Under the pieces are notes generated by a model. It was not told the DNA's origin, did no database searches, and saw nothing but the letters and a program-made list of their open reading frames with translations. Positions 1-14,900 of a stretch of 64,000 nt of DNA are shown here, piece after piece. Numbering within the stretch: the first letter of the stretch is position 1; the number at the start of each line of letters is the position of its first letter. The position numbers were made by a program, and so were the translations under genes. Source of the DNA: Rhyacichthys aspro (lineage: Eukaryota; Chordata; Actinopteri; Gobiiformes; Rhyacichthyidae); the NCBI GenBank assembly GCA_036850595.1, contig CM072158.1, forward strand, positions 7,269,422 to 7,333,421, written 5' to 3'.

Positions 1-3000
1 ATCCTCTCTCCTTATCTAAAGCTCAGGAGAAAGAGAAACTGACAGTGGTCCCACGGGAGACGCTGGTGGGTGGAAGTGAGAGGGCGGCCGGACCGGTCTC
101 GGCACAGCCGTATTCAACTGTCACATTTACTGATATGGACCCGTCTGCCTGTCCAGCGGTGGGACCCGCTTAGCCGCAGCGTTATGATACACAATTAATG
201 AGGACTGTCAGGATCATCTGATTCTGTTTAAAGAAGGGTGAGGGGATGGGGGCAGAGCAGAGGTGTGGCAGGACAACAAGGCTTTAGTGATGGGGTGAAG
301 GCAGACATGACACAGTTAAAAACATCTGTTTCCACAAAGCACTATGGCATACTTTTATTTATGTTTTTATTTGGGAATATTATTTACATAATCATAGGGT
401 ATTGGTCCACATTCAGTGTCATTCCATTAGCTCACCAACACAAATGGAAAAGTAATTATAGCCATGAAAAGTACAATACAGGTTGGTGCGGCATGTTTAC
501 GAAAAACTGCATTGGAAGGCAACTTTTGATATGTTGGTGCCTTTCCGTTAAGTCAAATAAAGACACAAGTCAATCCTCATTTTGCATTAATTCTGGGGGC
601 TCGGTTTCCTTCATTTAGGGAATAGCCACTTAATGTCACAACTTCTGCTCGTGTTTAATGTAATGTAGACTGCAAATGCAACATATTAAATGAATTAAGC
701 ATATAATTTTTGCTGCAGTTAGTTTAACTTCACCTAAACATAGTAAACAACACTACTGACGAAGAATAAGTTGCCTAAAAGTGTAAAAAGCATTCAATTC
801 TCTTGATCCTTCTCAACAGCAAACAATATTTTTCCACCTTCAGCCTCCTAATTGCCTCTTAACAAACTGCAGAGAACTTACATTAGTCGATGCATTTACA
901 AGGTTGGTTACGTTCAAAGTTCATTTCAGCCTTGCTTTTTTCATCCAGAAACATACATGACACTATTTATGTATTTACGTCATGGCGCTTAGTGGAAATG
1001 GGCTAACGTCGAGGAGAAAGTACCAAAGACGTGAAGAAGAGCAAGGAGAGAAGACAACGTTGAGCCGACAGATAAAGCGAGCCAGACAGTGTTCCTGCCA
1101 CTGCTCTCACAGAATAAAGGTGGTTTTAGAGATTTCACTTAGAGCCAAAGGGTCACAGACCACTACCTGCTCGAGAAAAGGGCATTGACGTTAGTAAATG
1201 TCAGAAGATGACAGGCGCTTAAGCCCTTTCAGATTCGGACACCCGTGAAAACCATCTGAAATCAAGCCACAATATAATTATTGTTTAAAAGCATAGGGGC
1301 AGGATGCAAATAAGAGTAATAAGAACACATTTTAGGTTTTAAACAGAGCGTGGGTGGGAATAAAATCACTGCTCTTCCTGGAGCTGCACTATCTTTTAGA
1401 AAATGATCCAACTCCATCATTTGCAAATACGAAGGCCTGTACAATTAGCCTCTGCAGAAAAAAACACTGAGTTATACCATCATCGCTGCCATAATTGTGC
1501 CCCTAAGCTTGACACGAAATTGCAGCAGCTATTGTTTAGTGCTTAAATGTAAAACTTTATCAATGAGTAGGCACCATGCGATGTCACTGTCAGTACTTTT
1601 TTTTTAAACATCAATCTCCACCATATCTCTGCATAGATTTGCATGTTATAAAAGACACATTTGCATTGAGTAAAATAAATGCAATTCACCATCTGCCACT
1701 AAACTTTCTTCCAAAGTAGGTCAGGGAAGATCTTCTGTCGCTTTCCAACACTTTTTCGAACATAATGATTCTTTCAATTACAACAGCAACAAAATTACGT
1801 CAAATGACACAATTAACCAATTAGCGGTTTTATCTCTTGGCGACCTGTCAAACAAAAGGCGTGTTGTTGCGTGTCTCGACAGGATTGATCTGGAAACAAT
1901 CATCCACTGACAGTGTTGAAAATAACAAACGATACAAGAGCAACATGACCTCTGTAATGGCTCAGTAATTGCTAAGAGACAGCGCAGGACATCGCCGGGT
2001 CAGTGCCAACACAAGACAAATTGTACCTACCCCTTAGAAAATGGTCTGCTTGACACATACAATAATATAGTTTGCACCTATAACCTGTTTAATCTTCAAG
2101 GGAGGATAATTGTATTAATTTTTAAGCAATGGCGAGGAGCATCCCATCATTCATGTCTAAGGAACACGATTTGAAGCCAAAAAATGATGTAAAATTATCA
2201 TCGTTGGCTCAAATATAGCCCTGTCTTCTGACCCCAATCATGTCCATAAAAGTAAATTAAATCGGGAGATCAAACCTTCAAGGATGGACTAAAATCCAAA
2301 ATTAAATCTGCCGAAGATTGTGATGCTGCATGTTTGTTGCCCGTCTTTTCACAATAGAGCTTCTGTGATACAAATTGCAGGGTTGATTTGATTCAAGCCT
2401 ATAATTATCATTATGCTTTCAGAGAAGGAAGCTGCTAAATCTTCTGCTCAGGCTGTATCCAGATTGATCAGTTTCATTTTAAAAAGTGCTGGAGAAGGAA
2501 AACTATCTCTCAAATTATCGGATGTTTTGAAAGTGATCATATAGTTTAACACAGAAAAGTGGGGTCTGTACACACAAGACCAGACCACAGTTTTTAATGT
2601 GACAAATTATAGCACTTGATAAATATTGGTGGTCTAGAGGTGGGACAAAATATTGGATGGTTTTTCTCCTGCGATACATGACTATGATACAGATATTGTG
2701 ATGTCGTGGATATAAACATGTGAGAATTAGCTGAAAATAACCACTTGGGAGGGCTTCAATAAAAAGCATTTGCAAAGGGCAGGTATTTTAAATCAATAAC
2801 TGGTCGGCAATTGGGTTTATCATTTGTGAATAACTGAAATTTGACATTAGTAACTGTGAAACTATAACTGCACTGTCAAAGCTAAAACAATCCCCTAACT
2901 GTGAGTGCTGCCACGTCATTGGTCGAAACACAACCAGGAGGGACATGAACACTTTGCTTGGAGCAGTACAAGATGGATGTTTGTGATTTTTTTGAACTCC

Positions 3001-4635
3001 ATCTTCTGCAAAAGGAAAGCAAAAGAAGATCGAATGGTGAATTGATTGGTGAATATTAAACAAATTACAGTAAAGTCACACAACAATTTTAAGTATAATA
3101 AGCTATGATACTCTGTAATATATTATGCTGCAATCGTCAAAACAGAGAAAAAGTTATTAATTTAATAAATAGTGTGGACTCAGCCTGAAGATGTTGACAT
3201 AGACAAGATCTGGGTCTGTGTGTTGCTTTCTAATTCTTGGTAAGCGCCAGTTTTACAAATCTGTGAGCTCATGCGTGTCCCCCATTTCCAGTTTAGTCCA
3301 GCCCGGGGGCAGAAAATTAATTTAATTTTAATGAATTATGCAGTAAAAACCTACAGCTGACGCGCACTGCAGAGAGATCAGTATAATTTGCTGTGATCTT
3401 GAAATGAGCCGTATTTAATTACATTGCTTTTATGTTTTTCTTGCACATCACAAAAAGCCTATGTACAGTCTGTATGAAAGATATTTGTAATCGAAGGACA
3501 TGGCTTTGTGCAGCCAGAGGATTGAGTAAATGTCATAAAAATTTACTTAAACTATATGGTTTCTAAAAGTGATTATGAGTCTAATGTAAAAGTTTCAGCT
3601 TACAGCCTTCGGGTACAAGGTCTAAGCTAAGTATCCATGCAGAGTTACAACAGCAGCACATCCATTATGGCACACAAGCCTTGTCACACACAATTATAAG
3701 TGATACAGATACTTGACTATGACAAATGAATGCTGACATGGCTTTGAATTTAAATTTCTAATGCTGCAGTGAATATAAAAAATAAAAATCAACATCTATA
3801 GCGTGTACAGTTCGTGTACCATCTGCTTTTTGCCGTAACAAGAAGTGTATTCGAACTGAAAGCCAACACATTTTCTTTGACTTCAAACATCCAGTTCTAT
3901 CCCAGTAGTAAAATATACTGGGAAACAGTTTCAGATTTAACTGACACTTAGGACCTAAGTTATGTAGTTCTGCTGCATCATTAGTAAATGCAATCACATT
4001 TCAGTGGGCACTGAAAAAGGTTAGGTTTGTTAAAGAGCAGCAGGAGATGGATGGAGGGCTGGTATTTTGCTCAGGTCTCAAAGGATGTAGGGCAAAGCCG
4101 CAACAAGTGGCTGCAGAGAATTATAGAGTGGCACTGGAGAGAGGATAGGTGATAAATTGTGCAGAATAGGCAAGCTGAATTTTTTACAAGAAAGGTACAA
4201 TGTTTCACAAGAGTTGTTAAGACAGATAAACAGAAGGAGGATTCGGCCGAGGGGAATTTGTCAAGTGAAGCTCACAGAGGCTCCTGGATTGTGATTCCAT
4301 AAACCATAAAGAACTGGTGGAGGCTTCCTGCTCTCTACCCCTGAACTCAAGCCCACAACCATGATGTTAAACATGGCAGATCTCTGTGGATGTAAACAGT
4401 GGACTGTTCATTATCTCTTCCTGATTTCACCTGTCTATAACAAGGCAAGAGTTAAAATTAAGCTTCAACTTGACCTTTCAGAGTCAAATAGACAATCTTC
4501 AGCTTTGTCTTCTCCATCTTTCTTACCCTGTAAAGGGTCTATGGACAGGAGGGGTCTTTGTGTACGGTCTGTGAAGCCCTCACCTGGAGTTGTACTTGCA
4601 TTACAGACATATATCTTCCATGTTCCATGCAAACC

Positions 4636-4690
4636 TGGCGAGTCAAAATGCCTGTTACTCTTGTCCTTGTCCAGATTTTCCTGAAAGCTA
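4636..4690. repeat. Dispersed repeat fragment, copy A
   Basis: Contains GAGTCAAAATGCCTGT followed by CTTGTCCTTGTCCA. The same two blocks (GAGTCAAATTGCCTGT and CTGGTCCTTGTCCA) recur about 880 bp to the right, at 5522-5570, with a slightly longer spacer there. This points to two decayed copies of one repeat family. Confidence 0.4.
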
Positions 4691-5285
4691 CAATTTATGT
4701 CTATATTAATGAGTTTTATTTTAAGGGATCTAGTAGAATGAAAATCATTTCTGAAATGATCTACCATTTTCCAGACAACAGTTGAAATTTAAGGGTTTAA
4801 CATCAGCCAAATTGAGGCTCTGCATCTTCCTTTCAGACAGCCTCTTGTTGTTGCTCGCCCACTTCAGCCAGCATCTTCATCCACAGCCACAGCTGAAGTC
4901 TGGCTGAGGACCATGCCCTCAGACATGGAACTGCTGACTCTTCTCACAGCCAGCTCGCTATAGAGATGAAAACCTAAGTAGTTCACACTGGAGGCCACGG
5001 CCTAATTAAGGCAAAGGATCTCTCATCAGCAAAAGCAAGAGGTGCAATGTTGAGAAACCACATCCTGACAGACATTGTGCCAGTAACAGACTTGAATAAT
5101 CAACAAGACTGTTCCTCCACAAGTGGCACAACACCACACAAACATGCTCTTTTAGGTCTGAAATTCAAAGCGCTGCATACACTAACCTTTTTGATCCAGA
5201 CTTGAAGCATTCATTACATGGACTGGAGACATCTCATGATACTGCCGCCAGTATTTTGAATATTAGTATAATAAATAATGAATAC

Positions 5286-5620
5286 AGTGTTCATAGACCT
5301 TCTCCAGGGTCAAATTCAAGCACCTTTCAAGCACTTTTAAGGCTGTGCATTTAACAGTGGAGGCTTGTCTTGCAGTGGTGTTGGGGATATTAAAATATTG
5401 CAAGTCATATCATTAGAGCAATATTCCACATAGTTGTCAGATAAATGCCACAAAGTACAAAGAAAGTGGACTCTTAGTGACATTACAGGCGTATAACTTC
5501 TAAGATGTTGTAAACCTGCTTGAGTCAAATTGCCTGTCGCCAGAATAGTATTACCCTGGTCCTTGTCCAACTCCTGTTTCAAGTGTAAATGTCGACTCCC
5601 ATGGCAGTGCGTCGCCCGGT
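5286..5620. repeat. Dispersed teleost-type repeat, copy B
   Basis: Begins with a stretch rich in 'caagcacttt' units (about 5310-5340), which I recall as a very common dispersed repeat in fish genomes. It ends with the GAGTCAAATTGCCTGT / GGTCCTTGTCCA blocks shared with 4636-4690. No coding capacity was recognised. Family name not assigned; boundaries are approximate. Confidence 0.4.
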
Positions 5621-5798
5621 CCTCCACTGAGACACTCCTAAAGGTCACACTAAGCACCTTTCTCTGTGCTTCGGCCCAGATACTCTTTTATTATTCACTC
5701 TTCCTTAAAGTCTGTATAACTAAATCTGTGGCTGTGAAATATGCAGAATGAAAGAATAGTGAATAAAATTTGACTGCATTATTTGAGAAGAAACTTAC

Positions 5799-5907
5799 TG
5801 TGCCTCCAACAATCCTGCCCAAAGGGTACCACGCTCTTTCATCAAACCAGTTGAGAAACTCGAAGAAGCCATTTGAGGTGAGGTGATGCGTTGATCTATA
5901 GTTGAAC
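5799..5907 (-). CDS. stt3b: STT3B coding exon 2
   Basis: 109 nt: one base completing Trp83, then 36 codons (residues 84-119). The acceptor is tttgcag before 5907 and the donor is gtaagt at 5798-5793, phase 0. The residues FNYRSTHHL, GFFEFLNWFDER and AWYPLGRIVGGT form the start of the first luminal loop, one of the most conserved parts of STT3 proteins. The exon is embedded in AT-rich intron sequence and stands out by codon-level conservation. No following STT3B exon (a Tyr-Pro-Gly-Leu-type start) was recognised between 1 and 5798, so the next intron is longer than 5.8 kb. Confidence 0.95.
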
Positions 5908-8900
5908 CTGCAAACAACAAAAGAATAGGATTTGTCTGAGTATGAGGCAAAATAACAGCCACACAAAAGAAGAGGCATCTGTTCCCATTTATAGCTTACA
6001 TTTTGGCAAAATTTTATAGCTCTTGACAGGCCAGAAACAGAAAAGAAAGAAAGAAAAAGCCATCTTATTTTAAGATTTTCTGAAGGCGTATAAGCTGCAG
6101 AGACTTGGTGGAAGATAACGCCTTTCACAGCTTTTGTGCCGATGCCAACTGCTCATAGGTCAGTCCTTGGTTAAAAAATGGAGAGATGAAGGGTTTCACA
6201 CATTGTGGCGTATAGAGAACAAGGCCTTGTTTGCCTCGTACAGATGTCTTATGCAGGGGCGAAATTGTCATAAAAATGTGTCGCGTGCTACACCAGAATA
6301 AACTGACCAAGAAAAAAAGGAAAAAAGCCTTTAGGAATAATTTAAGAAATATCTTTGCAACCAGGCCGTGGTTCCAGTTATAGCTGTGGTGAACCGAGGG
6401 GGGTTGGAAGACTGTCAAGCTGCAGAGCGAAAGAGCTGACACTGTCGAGAAGATGGCTGCCAAAGAGAACCAGGTAAAGTGTTGAGAAGATTCTCAGAGA
6501 CACCTTTATCGCAGCACAGCTCATTAATGCAGGCTGCTTCATAGTATGTTGAGATCAAGGCTCATATAGGACACGTAGGAATACTACATAGCGCCTATAG
6601 CAGGACGGGTGGCATCATCCACCGTAACAAGCTCTCTGAAGGACAATTACCTGGACAGGATGGCTCTCATAAAGATGTGTGTGGGAGGGAACATGGGCTC
6701 TGTTCGGTGAATCACATTCATGATGTTTCATACATGAAGATGTAACTCCGCTTTTCCAAAACCTTAAAGCTGTAACTAATTACCAATTATGTAAAAGCAT
6801 ATTCAATAATATTATTTCTCCCTTTAACACATAAGATGGGATTCCACGAACCAAAACTGAAAATGTCTCAATATATGAAAATGTCTAAATATCTCAATAC
6901 AGTAATATACACTATTACATTTAAGTGGTAAGGGCTCTTTGCATCTCCTTAGAAATTATTAATAAATGGCAAATATGTCCAATTTAAAGTTGTTTTTATT
7001 CACAAATAAAATGGGTTTTGTGTTTTTCATTAAAACTGGAGGAGAAGCTGCAGTCATGGCCTTTTTCTTTCAATTCAAGCTACATTTTGTTGTCTACATT
7101 GAATTAAATGCAACAAAAACTAGAACTAAAAAGGTTGAGTTTTCCAAAAAATGCAATGCCCGAGGGTAAATTAGATAAATTAAAAAGTAAATTAATTGTT
7201 TCAGACAGATTAATTACAGTGTTATTGCGCTCAGAGACAAAAAGTTGTCATTGCGTCCTGTCCTGCAGCTCACTGGTCTCCACTGTCCACTGGCTGCTCT
7301 CTGTATTTCAAAAGCCCAATGGAGGAGATGGTAAATGTTGTTCAGTATAGCATCCGTCACTTGTTTACATACAATACAAGCCCTCCTCCCTGACTCCTCC
7401 CACTTGAGGCAGCTTTATCTGCTCTGATCAGTGTGATTTTAATTAAGTCCACAGATTATTTGCAAATTGTTGTTTTTTTTTTGTTTTAACCTTCACCTAA
7501 TCTGTCTAGTGCTGCACTTATTCAAGTCTATGTGCTCTTTCTCACTCACAGCACACTTCCAGTACATTATGGAAATGCATCTAATTTGCATTTTTCTTTT
7601 CGAGACATGTCAGAAGTTTACTTGAAATCAACTGACTGTGACGTGGAATCACTCCAAACATCAGAAACTCCGGTCTACACAGTCCAATAAGAGGTTGCAT
7701 TAGTGGGAAACGTATGCAGGTAAAGCTTCAGTGGACATGTTCTTGGAAGATATTTGTCAATACAGATTTGAAAAAGATGATGTTGAGAGTCTTGGAATGT
7801 GAAAAAGCGAGGTAATGGAGGCTGTCAAGGGACCAAAAGCAGATAAACAGCAGCTCCTTGCAGCCATCCAGAGCACAGCTTGAGCTCCGGCAGCTACTTA
7901 TTCGGTTTATGATTTTGCGAGTGTATATCTAGAGAGCAGCAGCGGTGGCAGAGCAGTCACAGAGCCATGCAGACTCCAGGACGGGACGGTGCGCTTTAAA
8001 TCGCTGGCATGAAGAGCGGCTCATTAATCATCACAGGGTGCTCGCTTCTCTTCCTTTTCCACATCACACCTAACTCTGAAGCGCTGCTTTCTCGTCTGGG
8101 ACCTCCCCGTCTCATCTTGGCTCGTTTTTCCAAAGAGCAAACTGTGGCCAGACATTAGTCATGTTAAATGTAAAACAAAGAACTGCCCCTGTGAACTCCA
8201 TGTTTCATTTGAAGAGGTGCGATTTAACAACTAATTCCACTGGTAGCTCTTCCAACGGTTTAATCTCCACACACTCATTCAAAGGTTTTAAAAATCTATT
8301 TCCGGAGCTAATATGAGTGATTCTGCTTATTGCTCCTTTGGGCAATTGATGATATGAGTTAACAACCGGAGGGCAGTCTTCAGAAGAGCCAGGCGTTCAA
8401 CAGGAATGACTCACAGCTGGAGGAAAATGATGCCCCTTTGTGTTTTCTACTTTGATTTTTGTTTTTTTCTCCACCTTTTAGTAACAGTTCAAAAGTCCAA
8501 AAATGAGACCTTTGGAAAAGCTTTGAGGACCCTTGGCAGTCCTTTTGAATCTAATGGAAAATAAAAGTGTGCGATACCAAACTAAACTATACCAGATTGC
8601 TTGTTAAATAATGAAAAAAAGAAAAGAAAACACCAGAGGCAACCAGGTGAGTACTGTCTTCTAAATTTAAATAAAGTCTGTGAAAGGAAAACTTTGTGAG
8701 CTGTCAAGCCATGACCACAAAACCACACTCTCAATGATCTCATGGACAGCCGAGTGAGTGCTTTATGCCTGCCCTTGTCACTTTGAGGCGAAAAATGTAG
8801 CTGTGCGCCGGCGTGTTAGTGATTTAATGCACAGCTGTCGATATTGTCTCAGGCCAGAAAGCGCTCGATGGCTGCCGATACGAGCACAGCGACACTGGCC

Positions 8901-11900
8901 ATTGAGCCTGAAGCGAAGCAACACAAGCCTCACTCCATAAAGCATCAGGATTTAGAGCAGATCAGGTCCTGTGTTAACACATCTAATAATATCTCAAAGG
9001 TAAAATAAAAATCACTGCTGTGGTGTGCCATTTATATGATTATGCCCCCAGCAGGCAGCACAATTCTCCAAATCAAAGACTGATTAGCGGTTTCCTGTTG
9101 CTTCCTCATTAACATGGCCAAGTGGACTCCAATAGTGTCAGCGCTTCCTGTCAGAGTATTGATTACATAATCAGAGGCATTATTTCCGTTCCCCACAGGT
9201 TCACCATTTGAAAATGTCTAAAATGGCTTTGCTTCCTGAGGGGGCAGGTAAACAGCAAACTGTTCAGCGGCCACTTCTTCCGCACAGCGTGAACACTTTT
9301 ACACCACTACCATCAGGCAGATAGACCTCAGCACCAGCGGGACGTCCTGGTATTAGGCTTCAAAATAAGCAGCACTGGTAAAGTGTGGAATGGAAAAGAC
9401 TGAACCAAAGACTCTGGACCCTTTTAAGCTATTTTGTGCTATATAGTCCCATCAATAGGCAGTGTCACTCTGCCAGTGTCCCGTTCACGCAGGGCTGCAC
9501 CCTATATTGAATTTAACTATAAATATATCACCTGTAATATTTTTCTTGTCCCCTTTGGTTTAGTAAAAGATGAACTGATTTCTAACATATTAAAAATATG
9601 ATGCTCTAAATTAACTTTCAATGGCCTCATTGGTGCCACTAACTTTTACATTTAGTCACATCACAATGCGTTACAGACGTGAGTGAATGTCAAATAGAAG
9701 CAATTCAAGCAGTTTTCTTACATGGCAGACTTTACAAAACACACAGTGGGCCCTGCTCCATGCTGTTGGTTGAAGGTGGGATGTAAAAAGAGCACTACAA
9801 GAAGCACTATAAAAGTGGGCTATGTTTTTCCCTCGCAGTCATAAAAAGTGCACTGTTGTTTGTAAAGTAAGTTAATAATACAATGAGAGCTGTAACTGTT
9901 GGATGGAATCAACTGGAAATGCATTCTTTTGTTTTTCTATTTTTTTTTCTGTGCAGAAATGCAAATGAGTTGATGTTTCAAGGTTGATTGTTCTCATTTG
10001 TTTGCCTTCTTTATATTCCATTTTCTAAATTGGGACATTTCGGACCTCTGAGATGACTAAATAATCCTTTGATGTTTAAGAGTTTTACGTTTTTTATATA
10101 TATATAAAAGAAGAAAGTAATCAGAGGATTAGCAAATGGGGAAAAGATAGTATTCTCTATTATTCAAATACATTGTTCTTGTACAACCAATCCACACAGT
10201 AATCACTGAGTAATGATTCCCTGAGTTTCTAGACAAGGCTAGACCATTTCACAACTTGAACAGGATTACATCTATCTGGGATTTTCTGCTTGGATTACTT
10301 TGGAATTGCCTGCTTTCCTCTCACAGTGTACAGGTTCCATCCTTTCCCTGAAATGAGCCCCTCTGTGATGGTGTCCCGCTGGAGAAGGGTCACACTAACA
10401 GGCTCATTGGACAGCAGCCAGAGCTGTAATAAAGCCGAGTGGCCACAATGGCTGCCATCACGGGCCAACACGGGGCATCCCGGCAAATCATCTGGGACTG
10501 CTGGCTTCATTTGTGTGGACTCCAGTTTTGTGAATGAACCAGGAAGATAATTGCAGTCAGTGGGCTGTTTAATGACAACATTGTACAAATAGTACAAAAC
10601 ATAACTTACAAAATATGAAATTAAATAGAAGCTGTAATTATGATCCAGGCAGCACCAAGGTCCCACAGGTAGCAAGGTCCACTATTTTCCAAAAAATATA
10701 AAAGGCCAAAAGTAACTTTTAAATTTTCAATAGTGTGTGAATGCTGTGAGTGCTTGATGCTGACGAAGCTGAGAGTTTGTCTCCAACTGAAATTAGCCCA
10801 GGCCTTTTTTAGTCCAGTGAGGGCCATTTCATCCCAGTGATGTTTCAAAGCAGACATAGCTTTGAGTCCAATAATGAGCAAAAGCACGACCTGCTTCGAG
10901 GCACAAATCTGAAACTATAAAGAATAACAAATATTTTTGTTAAACAAGTTTTTTTCAAACAGAGATTTCTATTGCAGAGAGTCCAGTGAGTAACAGTGAG
11001 TTATTTGGAATGGGGAATACTTAAAAAATAAAAATGGCAGTGCAACAACAGATAAACTGAGTATAGCTGGAAATATTTTTATATTTTATTATATTTATTT
11101 AACGATGACAGTCTCATTCACTGATTTTTTTTGTCATAAGAGTCCTGGCCGCTGTAGAAGACATATTGTACATGTTTTTTGGAATAAATTCAGCTGACCG
11201 TTTTTGTGCCTTGTCTGTATCACAACCCACATACAGTTTTCCTTATTTACTCCAATACCACCAGTATCTGACAGCACCAACAAAGAACGCCACATAAACG
11301 AGTTTAAGCAGCAGCGTAATTTAATTTTAAAATGGTGCAAAAACCAATAAAGACCTGAGCTCTGAGGTACTATTCGGCGTCTTGCACCAACAGCTTTCAG
11401 GGACTAGAGAATTAAAGTTTGCTCAGTTTTGGAAAGTAGTTCTATTGTGTAAAATACTCTGAGGTTATTCAAAGACAATTAGCCAAAAAGCACTACACTA
11501 TCCTGACATCAGCTTTATTGCAAAGAGTGGCTTTCCCATTGACATCCTAATTATCTTTTCACAGTTGCACAGGCCCTTCTTCACACCTGCTTTGCACTGA
11601 CTACACCTCAATGACAGAGGATTATAATGCCTGAGGGTTTAATAGAACAATCGATCTTGAATTGGGCTATTTTCTCAGCAGTGTCGACAAGATGCTTACA
11701 TAAGCTATAAGCAGACAATGAGCAGCATTGAATAATGAATGAATGATTCAAAACCACAGGTAGCAGTCTTATAGATATAGAAACAAAGCTGCGTATGAAG
11801 ATCTTCTGTTCATTGATTAGTGTGATTTGTAATTCAACTATTTTTACTGGAGATGCAGTAGATTAGTTTGCTGTATTAAGGTCTGAATGCCAGTGTCAAT

Positions 11901-14900
11901 GTCAGTTTTGATGCAAAAGTGACAAAAATAAACGAGAAAAGAAGATCATAAACATCCTAATGGGAAACTCTGAAGCACAATTATTGAAGTTTCATTTTAT
12001 TCTGATTGTGGCTTGTGAATAAATAAGATTTCAGCTAAAGAACGATGTTGACGCTCAGTTGGTCCACACAACTGATTCCAAAGCTCCTGTAGCTCTTTAC
12101 TAAAATGGTATTCTTCAGTGCTTAAGGAAACTGGTCAATGAGCAGGGTTTAAAGTTAAGGAAGTGTGGTTTAACCTGGTGTGTACTATCATTGTTCAATA
12201 GCCATGAAGAGTCTAGAATCTGTTGTTGGTGAAGTCATTACTCAATAGACTTAATGGACTATAGTTGTGATGAAATGTAGGTTTGCTTTAGGTTCGTCAA
12301 AGTACCTCAAGCAAGCTACAAAATGTCTTCAAGCTTCAAGTCCATATGCCTTTTTCTTAACCACTTTTTTAAGATGACCTGGATGACTGACATATTTACA
12401 CAGACAATGGCCACAACTGATTCTGTGACAAAGTAAAAATGCCTAAATCAAATGGTCTGAACCAGCCCAAACACAGAGTTTAACTTTGCAACTGGTGAGA
12501 GAAAATGCAACACACTTAACTGTGTCACATCCCAAAGCTTCCTCACTGCAAGATTTAATCGGCTGCTCAGCATGACCTGTCTGCTCTCCAAAATGTAGGA
12601 ACATGAAGTGTCTGGTCAGGAGAGATTATTTGTCAACCAGGGATTTTTTGGGGTCTTAAGATGTGAGCTTCATCTTTTTCCATGATAATATAGTTATAGC
12701 TAAGATTTAAGTTGAGGCAGAAAGACCTTGAGTTATCTGGCATTAATAGTAAAATGAAGAATGGTAGGTAGAATCTGTAGTATACAAGTATAAGGGACCA
12801 ATAATATTAGTTTTATTTTAAAAAGTGGGCTAATTGAAAACTACCAGCAGATGAAAGTTTAGAGTTTTGACCTGAGCGAGTCCAACGGCTGTCGTAGAGT
12901 TAATATTCCACCACACGAGCGCAGAAGCGCAGCTGAATCCTTCAGAGTTCAAAGCCAGCAGGTCTGCTTTTGAAAGATTAAGCTCGTCTTAGGCCTTTTA
13001 CCAGGAATTCCTCACAGAGCACATCTCGCAGTTCCCTTCCTTCATTCTGAACACGGAGAGGAGAGGATGTGTAATTTGGATGAAAAATTGAGTAAATAAT
13101 CAAAGCCTTCATGCATCTCTGTAAAGCCGCGCCAAAAATAAACTACAAAACACACCTACAGCAGAGGATTCAGCTAATTTACTAAACGAATGTGGGTCAA
13201 GTCTGTATTCCCCTTTGTAAAAGAGAAATTTCAGCAGAATTATGATGTTGGGGTTTTTTTTATAATTTGCTGTGTGCAACCAAATATCACTCTACAGCAA
13301 CTAATAACACATCTGCTCACACAGAGAAAACCAAAATGTCAGCTGCTTATCTTTCACAAACTGGTGGCAGCCAATACCATTCACTACACTCAGCGAGAAC
13401 AGTGGGTTTAAGACACTCAGCCTTTTGTGCAAAAGAGAAACGCTTGCAAAAATATGGCTGACATGTGTTGGACAGACAGCTAATGGTGGACTTCAATTGC
13501 AGCAGATGTTTCTGTGACAGTCACTGCACACTACACGGACGGCAGATGGAAAATTAAAGGCTTTTCTAATGCAGCATATTAAAAGGAAGCAAAACTATGA
13601 GAGGCGCCGAAGGCAATGTGGACGCAGTAGGTGGCAGGGAAATTATGATATTACAGTACGAGTGCTACATTTCTCCACAGCTTCTGTCAGCCACGAGTTA
13701 AGCACTTAAACAGTACTAGTCCAATGTAAATCCTGCACCACATGAGATGCCACAATGAAATAAAACTCAGACGGAAAAGGTGTAGATGTTATGTTCACCT
13801 GAAAAAGTGTCCTGCTGTTTCATTTAGTAAAAAACCTGCTACAAAAGGACCCCCCTCCCAGCAGTGGCTTAGAGGTAAACCTGTAAAAATAATTGAAGTG
13901 CAGCACATTGAAATGATCATTATCAACAGACATCTCAAACTGAGCAGGGCATGAACTTGTGAAAGCAAAAAGCAAAGACACTGTGCTTTTATGAAAGAAT
14001 ACTGAACAAACCAGTGGAGCCTTCTGTGTTTTAATGCGGAGCTGTTTAGTTTATGGCTGAAGATAATTAGGAGACATTTGTAACTTTTGTCCCTTTGAAA
14101 CAGTCACAAGCTAAAAGAAAAGTATGATTTGTCCACATATAAATTCATCCAATGTCATCCAAAATTCAAGTGTAACATCCAGTCGGACGGCATTCAAATT
14201 GTGAAGAAATGAAAGGCCAAAGTATGAAATCATTTTTACAGTTAGTTACAGGAGCAGCCATAACTCTGAAAATATACAACTGAGGGCCATGTGTTTCACA
14301 GGTTCAAGACTGCAGTTATGGTTTTATTAGGACGCTTTTCACATTTGATCATTCTTCCTTAGAACAATATTTGCAAAAGCGTGACTATCAAACATGAACT
14401 AATTCTGCTCATCTGCTCGTCTCTAGGTTACAAATGTACTAAAATTGTGTCTTATCAGCCAAGCTATACATGGGTTTTAATTGTATTTTTAGAATTTGAA
14501 GTTACTCAAAGGCAACTAAACACTTAAACATTGAGGCCGTTTAAAGACAAAGATCAGGGATAAAACTGTGATGTTCCCAAAAGCACAAAGTCACCAAATT
14601 TAAGAGTGCAGCATGTGAATCAAAGGAAGTGGATGAAAGGCACGGCAATTCCACATTTAGCCAAAGGGTCCACTGGGGCCGAGGCTTCGCTTTTATCAAA
14701 CCTCGCTGTTTCCATCGCCCCGAAATAGGAGAGGCGCTGGGAGAGCCTGGCAGAAACAGCAGGCAGCGGTGCGTCCCAGAGACACAGAGTAATTACTGGC
14801 ACACAAAGAGCTTTGCTGTCATAACGGGCGGCTAATCAATTGGATATCACAAACACAAACATGGAAGACAAACAGTAGCAATAATTACGGGTCTAATCAT

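Larger units (their letters stand above)
1..5798 (-). other. stt3b: STT3B intron 2 (partial)
   Basis: AT-rich non-coding sequence downstream of STT3B exon 2. I looked for later STT3B exons and for other genes and saw none; open frames here are short and resemble nothing I know. Two related repeat fragments are listed separately at 4636-4690 and 5286-5620. Confidence 0.8.
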
